Source: an uncultured Bacilli bacterium
GTDB taxonomy: Bacteria; Bacillota_I; Bacilli_A; RFN20; CAG-826
Length of the DNA stretch: 5,994 bases
Direction: 5' to 3'
Assembly (NCBI GenBank): GCA_944358755.1
Contig: CALVRY010000069.1
Span: 1 to 5,994, forward strand
Translations under genes and position numbers: made by a program
The notes under the pieces: generated by a model
What the model saw: the letters and a program-made list of their open reading frames with translations, nothing else
What the model was told of the DNA's origin: nothing
Databases searched by the model: none
In this document: positions 1-5,436 of the stretch, in pieces
Layout of the letters: every line of letters starts with the position of its first letter
Position numbering within the stretch: the first letter of the stretch is position 1

Positions 1-431
1 CCTCTGTTTCCTTCATTTGCTTCATTATAACCACTTATTCCAAGAAAAGAACCAGTACAAATGACATCAAATCTTCCGTCTTCTTTAAAATATTTCAGTG
101 AAGATCTTGCATTTAAACAATCTTGAATTTCATCAAAAATTAAAATAGTTTTGTGTGGCACCATTTTCGAATTTTTAATGAGTCTGTTTTCATCTGGAAG
201 AGCAGTTATCATCGCTGAGATATAATCAATATTAAAATTACCATCAAATATTTTTGCTAAATCTTTATCTTTGCGAAAATCTAAAAAGAAAGCATTTTGA
301 TATTTTTCTTTAGCAAATTCTTTTGCAGTAACGGTTTTTCCAACTTGCCTAAGACCTTTAATAATCAATGGTTTTTTGTTTTTCCTTGAATACCATTTAT
401 TAAGAGAACCAGTAATTTTTCTTTTGAACAT
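1..431 (-). CDS. AAA-type ATPase (AAA_14/DUF4143-associated family), N-terminal part, cut by the window edge
   Basis: Reading leftwards from the ATG at 431-429, the frame stays open for 143 codons to the window edge, so the C-terminal part is missing. A Walker A motif GLRQVGKT lies at residues 26-33 and a Walker B motif ILIFDEIQD at about 96-104. A CTGSFLG segment at 125-131 fits the sensor region of this family, which typically reads like (A/S)GSLLG. The start MFKRKI followed by LNKWY matches the family's usual opening. Homologues are about 400 aa with a C-terminal DUF4143 domain, which would lie outside the window. Their cellular role is poorly known; they are usually described only as ATP-binding proteins. 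A strong sigma-A-like promoter sits just upstream, leaving a leader of only about 7 nt with no Shine-Dalgarno sequence. The gene is divergent from the AraC remnant. Family assignment is good; function is unknown. Confidence 0.88.
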   Translation of the reverse strand, partial: MFKRKITGSLNKWYSRKNKKPLIIKGLRQVGKTVTAKEFAKEKYQNAFFLDFRKDKDLAKIFDGNFNIDYISAMITALPDENRLIKNSKMVPHKTILIFDEIQDCLNARSSLKYFKEDGRFDVICTGSFLGISGYNEANEGNR

Positions 432-445
432 ATATAACTACAAAA

Positions 446-474
446 ATTATACCGATGAAAATCGATTTTTTCAA
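446..474 (-). promoter_or_regulatory. Sigma-A-type promoter of the AAA ATPase gene
   Basis: On the minus strand the -35 box is TTGAAA (474-469) and the -10 box is a perfect TATAAT (451-446), separated by exactly 17 bp. Only 14 nt lie between the -10 box and the ATG at 431. Transcription should start about 6-7 nt after the -10, giving a leader of roughly 7-8 nt. The 32-bp repeat array begins 20 bp upstream of the -35 box, so it could act on this promoter. Confidence 0.75.
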
Positions 475-493
475 TATATTTTAGTATTGTATA

Positions 494-589
494 AGAATTT
501 ATCAAGCGAGTTTTTCGAAAAAGTCAGAATTTTTCAAGGGAGTTTCTAGACAAAATCAGAATTTTTCAAGCGAGTTTTCAAAAATAGCA
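494..589. repeat. Three-unit direct repeat with an exact 32-bp period
   Basis: The units start at 494, 526 and 558. Each begins with a conserved 20-nt core. In unit 3 it reads AGAATTTTTCAAGCGAGTTT; unit 1 differs only at 501 (A for T) and unit 2 only at 539 (G for C). The remaining 12 nt vary in sequence, but each junction is T-run/A-run and self-complementary to some degree: unit 1 has the perfect palindrome TTTTTCGAAAAA at 511-522, and unit 2 has TCTAGA. The period is close to three helical turns. The array lies upstream of the ATPase promoter and directly abuts the point where similarity to AraC-family proteins begins. It could be an operator array, a dispersed intergenic repeat, or the scar of a rearrangement. 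The period and layout do not fit CRISPR. Confidence 0.8.
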
Positions 590-591
590 AA

Positions 592-1326
592 AGTTCAAAA
601 AAAGAAACACAAAATTTCATCAAAGAAAGTTTCAAATCTAAATTACATGGTACTTATGAAGTCGAACAACTTATAAGTAAATATATCGAAACTGGTGATA
701 TTGAAGGCTTAGATAGTTATTTTAATTATATTTCACAAAATATATCTTTCAATGAAGGAAAACTTGCCGAAACAGAAATCAGACAACAAAAGAATCTTCT
801 AATCGGATTAATAGCTGTTTTAGGAAAAGGGCCTTTAATTCGTGGTGGTTTAAACGTAGAAGAAGCTTATAATTTGATCGATTTTTATACACAAGAATGC
901 GAAAAATTAAATAATGTTGAAGCAATAAATAACTTACGATATATCATCGTAACTAGTTTTGCTAAAAAAGTACGAAACATTAAAAGAGAAAGTAAATACT
1001 CAAAAGATGTAATGTCAGCAATTGATTTTATTAAAGCTAATATAACTTCTAACTTTGGAATTGATGAAATCATCGAAAGCATTGGTAAAAAACGTACTTC
1101 CTTTTTAAATAAGTTTAAAAAAGAAACTTCAATAACACTTGGAAAATATATTCAAAGAGCAAAACTTGAAGAAACTAAAAATCTATTAGAATTTTCAGAT
1201 ACATCAATTTTAGATATAAGCATTATCTTTAATTTTTCATCACAAGCTTATTTTCAAAACTTGTTTAAAAAAGAATTTGGAGTTACTCCACTTGAATTTC
1301 GCAAACAAAAAAGAGAAGCTATTTGA
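592..1326 (+). pseudogene. AraC-family transcriptional regulator, 5'-truncated
   Basis: The frame is open from 550 to the TGA at 1324-1326, but it contains no ATG, GTG or TTG before the TTG at 874. Translation shows AraC-family content well before 874: a KLHGTYEVE segment near 640, an IRQQKNLLIGL segment and an LIRGGLNVEEAYNLIDFY segment, as in the middle region of larger AraC-type regulators from Bacillota. The C-terminal two-HTH DNA-binding domain is intact, including FSSQAYFQNLFKKEFGVTP and the ending PLEFRKQKR. Family members with this middle region are usually several hundred residues long, so an N-terminal sensor part of roughly 100-200 residues appears lost. The lack of internal stops suggests recent truncation. 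A 150-aa product from the TTG at 874 would keep the whole DNA-binding domain, so a shortened regulator is possible. I see no promoter or ribosome-binding site that clearly serves either form. Confidence 0.75.
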
Positions 1327-1483
1327 GTGCTAAAAACTTACTAATTGTGAAGAAAACCTGCAAAACTCCATTTTTTTATACTAAAAATTAACTAAAAATC
1401 ACCCAATTATTTACTACTACTTAATGCACCATGGTTTTTATTATTGTCAATGAATTTTAAAAAACTATATGAAAGATAATAAC

Positions 1484-1526
1484 TTCACAAACAACAAGGT
1501 TGGTTAAATAAAAATTTCACAAACAA
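1484..1526. repeat. Direct repeat of TTCACAAACAA, 32 bp apart, upstream of the helicase promoter
   Basis: Identical 11-mers TTCACAAACAA occur at 1484-1494 and 1516-1526, on the same strand and 32 bp apart start to start. This is about three helical turns, so a regulator could contact both on one DNA face. A reverse-complement partial copy, TTGTGAA, occurs at 1345-1351. The pair lies about 40-90 bp upstream of the helicase -10 box, a usual place for an activator or repressor site. The regulatory role is inference; chance recurrence in AT-rich DNA remains possible. Confidence 0.45.
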
Positions 1527-1543
1527 AAAATGATTTTTTAAAT

Positions 1544-1573
1544 TAAACACGTGATTTTCAATTCTGTTATAAT
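1544..1573 (+). promoter_or_regulatory. Extended -10 promoter of the helicase gene, predicting a leaderless mRNA
   Basis: The element TGTTATAAT at 1565-1573 is a perfect extended -10 (TG, one base, TATAAT at 1568-1573). The best -35 candidate is weak: TAAACA at 1544-1549 with an 18-bp spacer, as is common for extended -10 promoters. Only 6 nt (TTTTAT) lie between the -10 and the ATG at 1580. Since transcription normally starts about 7 nt downstream of the -10, the A of the ATG should be at or next to the first transcribed base. A CACGTG palindrome at 1548-1553 overlaps the -35/spacer region and might bind a regulator. Confidence 0.7.
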
Positions 1574-1579
1574 TTTTAT

Positions 1580-4438
1580 ATGCGTGAAAACTTTACTGAA
1601 CTAGTCCAGTCATACTTTGATGAACAAAATTATGCCGTCAATGATTTTGTGTACAATGATTCAGAAGAACAAAGAAAAGTCTCTACAGAAATAATAAAGA
1701 ATCTTGGAACATGTGATGAATTTTATTTTTCAGTTGCTTTCATAACCGAGAGTGGATTAGTTCAACTTAAGCAAGCCATAAAAGAAGCTTTAAAACGTGG
1801 TGTTAAGGGCAAAATTTTAACCACAAATTATTTAACTTTTAGCGAACCTAAAGCTTTAAGTGATTTACTTAAATTACCTAATATAGAAACAAGAATGTAC
1901 TACTTAACAAAAGAAGATCAAATAGGTTTTCACACCAAAGGATACATTTTTAAAAATGGTGATAAATATAACGTAATCATCGGATCAAGTAACATCACTA
2001 GCAAAGCATTAAATATTAATAAAGAATGGAACAGCCTTATTTCTGGAACTTCAGAAAACAAAGCAATCATTAACGTTTTAAAGGAATTTAATGCAATGTT
2101 TGATAAAGCCACTCCTTTAAAAGATGTTATTGAAAATTACAAGACCGAATACGACAGCAAACTCATTGTTGAAACAGAAAATAACGTAAATAAGTATATA
2201 AAATTGACTCCAAACGAAATGCAACGTCAATTTATTTTCAATATCAATAAATTGATTGAACAAAATCAGAAAAGAGGCTTGCTAATTAGTGCTACTGGAA
2301 CTGGTAAAACATTTGCTAGTGCATTCGCGGTTAAAGAAATTGAAAGTTTTAAAGTTAATAGACTTTTATTTATTGCTCATCGTGAAACGATTCTAAAACA
2401 ATCATTAAACACATTTAATTTGGTTTTTAATGATTCAAACGTTAAAACTGCTTTATTTACAGGTAATAATAAAGATATAGAGAGCGCAAACTTTATTTTT
2501 GCCAGTTATTCATTAATTCAAAAAAGAGAATATTTAACCAAATTTAAACCAGACGAATTCGATATGATCATCATCGACGAAGTTCATAGAGTTGGCGAAA
2601 ACCATTATCAAGACATCATCAATTATTTTAAACCTAAATTTTTATTAGGCATGAGCGCTACTCCTGATAGAACAGACAATTACGATATTTATTCATTATT
2701 TGACCACAACATAATTTACGAAATCAGATTAATGGATGCTCTCAACTTAAATTTATTAACGCCTTTTAACTATTTTGGTATAAGCGATTTAGAAATTAAC
2801 GGAGTCAAAATCGATGATTATTCAGATTTCAACTTACTAACAAGTGATGAAAGAGTAAAACATATAATCGAAGAGAGTGAATATTATGGGTTCTCTGGTA
2901 ATCGAATTAAAGGCCTTATTTTTGTAAATAAGATTGATGTCGGGGAAGAAATCGCAAATAAATTAAATAAATTTGGTAAAAAAACTTTATTTTTAAGTGG
3001 ATCTGACTCTCCTGAAAAAAGAGAAAATGCAATTAAGCGATTAGAAGAAGATAAATATACCGAAAATTCGTTAGATTACATAATCACTGTTGATATTTTT
3101 AATGAGGGTGTTGATATTCCTTCAGTTAATCAAATCATTCTTCTTAGACCAACTAAATCATCAATCGTTTTTATTCAGCAAATCGGTAGAGGTTTAAGAA
3201 AATTTAAAAACAAGGAATTTCTTGTCATATTAGACTTCATCGGAAACTATAAAGAAAACTTCAATATCGTAAAAGCATTTAATAAATATAAATGGAATAA
3301 AGGTAACGCAACCAAAACTGTAAATGAAGTTTTGCCAGGCCTTTCATCAATTTCATTTGATAAAATCTCAAAAGAATTAATTTTTAAGTCGATTGATAAC
3401 GCTAAAATTAATACTAAAAAAGAAATTTATTCTAATTATTTAGATGTTAAAAATAGACTTAACCATATTCCTACTTTGCTAGAATTAGATAAATTTAGTA
3501 CTTCACCAGTTAATGTGTTTTTAGACGATCAAATTTATCGTTCTTATTATGATTTTTTACTAGAAAAAGAAGAGATTGATAGCAAGTTAGAATACTTAAA
3601 TTTAAAAGAGCGAGCACTGCTTTCCTATTTCTCAAAATACGTTTTTGATGGTAAAAGAAAATGCGATATTGAGCTCGTTGAACATCTTTGTTTCAATGGT
3701 GCTTACAAGCTAAAAAATCCACTTAGTAAAAATGATTTCATGTACAAAATATATGAAGAATTTATTTCGATGTCGAGTTTTACAAATAAAAATAAATGGA
3801 CTTTTGCAAGGTTTTCTGAGAAAAACAATGAAATTATAGCTAATTCAGAATTGCTTGAAATTATGAAAAATCCAGTTTTTGTTGCCTATTTAAAAGATGG
3901 GCTAGAATACGCTAAATACTCAAATAAAATGAATTATAAAGACTCTGATTATTTTGTTTTAAATGAAAAATATACTAGAGTTGATGTATCAAGAATTGCA
4001 AATTTAAGTAGAAATGACGTTAATACAATTTATGGGTATCGTATAAAAAAGGAACAAGGTATCACTCCTATTTTCATAAACTATTCAAAACAAGAAAATG
4101 ATATAAAATATCAAGATCATTTTATTTCACCTAGCGTTATTAATTGGAGTTCACGTTCTAATTTAACTCTCGATTCTAACGAAATCAAAACCTTAATTGA
4201 ATGCTCTAAAAACGGCACAGCAAAACTCCAACTTTTTATCCAAAAATCAAACTTAAAAATGATCAAAGATGATGGCTACTATTATTTAGGCGAAGCTACA
4301 ATTTTAGATGCACAAAATTTTATAGATCCTGAAACGAATAAAAAATTAGTTCACTTCAAACTATTACTTCAAAATCCAGTTCGTTACGATATTTATGAAT
4401 ATTTAACGACTTGTTCTGACGATACAATTAAATTTTAA
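1580..4438 (+). CDS. PLD-like/SF2 helicase/DUF3427-type protein
   Basis: A 952-aa predicted cytoplasmic protein in three parts. Residues about 30-180 form a phospholipase-D-like domain with H118-T-K120 and GSSNIT at 135-140; the Asp expected shortly after the HxK is not in its usual place. Residues about 205-560 form a superfamily 2 DEAD/DEAH helicase core: an LTPNEMQ entry at 209, Walker A SATGTGKT at 237-244, IAHRETIL at 265, the motif II box DEVH at 333-336, SATPDR at 359, LIFVN at 446, FNEGVDIP at 507 and IGRGLRK at 535. Residues about 600-952 match the DUF3427-type C-terminus, including DGYYYLGEA near 897 and NPVRYDIY near 932. The family is predicted to be an ATP-driven nucleic-acid translocase with a possible nuclease; its biology is poorly known, and links to repair, restriction or phage defence are inferred. 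The ATG at 1580 is the only plausible start, set by the promoter just upstream. The TAA overlaps the convergent Nudix gene. Confidence 0.92.
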   Translation: MRENFTELVQSYFDEQNYAVNDFVYNDSEEQRKVSTEIIKNLGTCDEFYFSVAFITESGLVQLKQAIKEALKRGVKGKILTTNYLTFSEPKALSDLLKLPNIETRMYYLTKEDQIGFHTKGYIFKNGDKYNVIIGSSNITSKALNINKEWNSLISGTSENKAIINVLKEFNAMFDKATPLKDVIENYKTEYDSKLIVETENNVNKYIKLTPNEMQRQFIFNINKLIEQNQKRGLLISATGTGKTFASAFAVKEIESFKVNRLLFIAHRETILKQSLNTFNLVFNDSNVKTALFTGNNKDIESANFIFASYSLIQKREYLTKFKPDEFDMIIIDEVHRVGENHYQDIINYFKPKFLLGMSATPDRTDNYDIYSLFDHNIIYEIRLMDALNLNLLTPFNYFGISDLEINGVKIDDYSDFNLLTSDERVKHIIEESEYYGFSGNRIKGLIFVNKIDVGEEIANKLNKFGKKTLFLSGSDSPEKRENAIKRLEEDKYTENSLDYIITVDIFNEGVDIPSVNQIILLRPTKSSIVFIQQIGRGLRKFKNKEFLVILDFIGNYKENFNIVKAFNKYKWNKGNATKTVNEVLPGLSSISFDKISKELIFKSIDNAKINTKKEIYSNYLDVKNRLNHIPTLLELDKFSTSPVNVFLDDQIYRSYYDFLLEKEEIDSKLEYLNLKERALLSYFSKYVFDGKRKCDIELVEHLCFNGAYKLKNPLSKNDFMYKIYEEFISMSSFTNKNKWTFARFSEKNNEIIANSELLEIMKNPVFVAYLKDGLEYAKYSNKMNYKDSDYFVLNEKYTRVDVSRIANLSRNDVNTIYGYRIKKEQGITPIFINYSKQENDIKYQDHFISPSVINWSSRSNLTLDSNEIKTLIECSKNGTAKLQLFIQKSNLKMIKDDGYYYLGEATILDAQNFIDPETNKKLVHFKLLLQNPVRYDIYEYLTTCSDDTIKF

Positions 4439-4829
4439 AATACTCTTTTAAAAAGGGAATTACTAATTTATCAGCAGGTAAAAGATCGATTGAATCTACA
4501 TCTTTTAAATGGTTTAACTCAACCCATTTTAAAGCTTCATGTTCTAACAAATTTACATGCCCTTCTAAAATAGAACAAACATAAACGTTCATTGTTAAAT
4601 GGAATGTATTATAATCGTGATCAACAACACAAAGGAATTTTTCTGGATTGATCGATATATTTAGTTCTTCTTTAATCTCTCTTTTGATCGCTTCTTCTTG
4701 TGTTTCGTTTTGCTCGATTTTTCCACCAGGAAATTCCCATTTATCCTTAAATTCACCATAACCTCTTTGGGTTAAAAGTAATTTGCTATCTTTAATAATT
4801 GCCGCAGCAACAACATCAATTTTTCTCAT
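4428..4829 (-). CDS. Nudix (deoxy)nucleoside triphosphate pyrophosphohydrolase, MutT/NudG-like
   Basis: A 133-aa cytosolic enzyme, the usual length for small MutT-type proteins. The Nudix box runs from G36 through E42 to REIKEELNI at 50-58; R50, E51, E54 and E55 supply the metal-binding core, and the usual Gly near the end is Asn57. The start DVVAAAIIKDSKLLLTQRG, the segment WEFPGGK and the late LLEHEALKWV and LLPAD segments resemble the 8-oxo-dGTP / modified-cytidine nucleotide hydrolases of the MutT/NudG group. Such enzymes hydrolyse nucleoside triphosphates to monophosphate and pyrophosphate and keep damaged nucleotides out of DNA or RNA; the substrate cannot be fixed from sequence. It lies 24 nt after the macro-domain gene and is probably co-transcribed with it. 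Only a weak GTGAG lies upstream of the ATG. Its 3' end overlaps the helicase 3' end by 11 bp on the opposite strand. Confidence 0.93.
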   Translation of the reverse strand: MRKIDVVAAAIIKDSKLLLTQRGYGEFKDKWEFPGGKIEQNETQEEAIKREIKEELNISINPEKFLCVVDHDYNTFHLTMNVYVCSILEGHVNLLEHEALKWVELNHLKDVDSIDLLPADKLVIPFLKEYFKI

Positions 4830-4853
4830 AAAAAAAGTTTACTCACAATAAAT

Positions 4854-5372
4854 TCAACGCGCAAGAAAATATTTAATCGCTTCCCGCATCATTTTCGCAA
4901 CCGTATCAAACTCCACTCCACCAGTTGCTGCGCCAAATGCGGGTAAAATAATTTCTTCTAAATTATTATCCTTAGCAATCTTTAAAGAAGATAGAGTTGC
5001 TCTATAAATTACATTAATATCTTTAATTCTTGATGGTATTTCCATTGTTGGTGTATAAATCACTTTTGTGTAATCTTTACCTCCATCAATAACAAAACTT
5101 GTGCCTACCTTTTGTTTACCATTAAAGTTTATTGTGATATATTCCATAACTCTTCTTTCTAAATCAGATCCAAAATAATTTTTAACACCTAAATCAAATC
5201 CACCACCCATAATTCCATAAGAATTACCTGCGGTAACAACCGCATCAACTTTATGCCTAAAAAGGTAGTTTTCAATAGAGTCATTTACTATTAAAACACT
5301 CTTTTCGTTAGCAAAGTATTTGTGCCATGATTCTATCATTAAATGATTTATATCTAGTAAAATAATTTTCAT
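4854..5372 (-). CDS. Macro-domain protein
   Basis: A 172-aa single-domain protein. It opens with MKIILLDIN, followed by an acidic helix region. The phosphate-binding signature VVTAGNSYGIMGGGFDLGV lies at residues 45-63, a TPTMEIP segment at 107-113, and the second glycine-rich loop LPAFGAATGGVEF at 143-155. These match bacterial macro proteins of the kind that read SPANSFGxMDGGID, PTMRVP and GTGVGG. Macro domains bind ADP-ribose or its derivatives, and many remove ADP-ribose from proteins or nucleic acids or hydrolyse ADP-ribose-1''-phosphate. The substrate here is not determinable. No signal peptide or membrane segment is seen. It ends in TGA, supporting the standard code. It lies 64 nt after the acetyltransferase and 24 nt before the Nudix gene, on the same strand. 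No clear ribosome-binding site precedes the ATG. Confidence 0.9.
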   Translation of the reverse strand: MKIILLDINHLMIESWHKYFANEKSVLIVNDSIENYLFRHKVDAVVTAGNSYGIMGGGFDLGVKNYFGSDLERRVMEYITINFNGKQKVGTSFVIDGGKDYTKVIYTPTMEIPSRIKDINVIYRATLSSLKIAKDNNLEEIILPAFGAATGGVEFDTVAKMMREAIKYFLAR

Positions 5373-5436
5373 ATTTATTTGTCTTTATTTATCAAGTTTT
5401 TCTTTTGATTTATTACAAATTCGCTCCAAAACCCAG

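Larger units (their letters stand above)
1327..1579. other. AT-rich intergenic region upstream of the helicase
   Basis: These 253 bp hold no convincing gene; the only ATG-started frames are very short, for example nine codons at 1450. Visible elements are a near-tandem ACTAAAAATYA pair at about 1379-1400, an isolated ACCATGGT palindrome near 1429-1436, the TTCACAAACAA pair (listed separately), a CACGTG palindrome at 1548-1553 and the helicase promoter. I see no GC-rich hairpin followed by a T-run that would end the AraC remnant's transcript. Confidence 0.6.

Noticed and set aside
494..589. Possible short CRISPR array
   Set aside because: The conserved part is 20 nt and the variable part only 12 nt. 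The variable parts are low-complexity A/T runs, and no cas genes are present.
885..1082. Minus-strand open frame of 65 codons inside the AraC remnant
   Set aside because: It is antisense to a well-supported protein-coding frame, shows no recognisable motif and has no promoter.
1429..1436. ACCATGGT palindrome
   Set aside because: It is a single 8-bp palindrome without a second copy nearby and not at a promoter element; chance is sufficient.
1450..1479. Nine-codon frame starting with ATG in the intergenic region
   Set aside because: It is too short and has no ribosome-binding site, promoter or leader-peptide features.
1930..2112. Minus-strand open frame of 60 codons inside the helicase
   Set aside because: It lies opposite the conserved PLD-like motif region of the helicase. 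Its hydrophobic look comes from the antisense reading.
4428..4460. TTTTAAAA palindromes between helicase and Nudix as a bidirectional terminator
   Set aside because: The stems would be purely A-T and too weak for an intrinsic terminator; such palindromes are expected by chance in this base composition.
5373..5436. Promoter in the gap between the acetyltransferase and macro genes
   Set aside because: The best -10 candidate (AATAAA after a TG) has no matching -35 box, and nothing clearly exceeds background. A single transcript with the upstream gene is equally likely.
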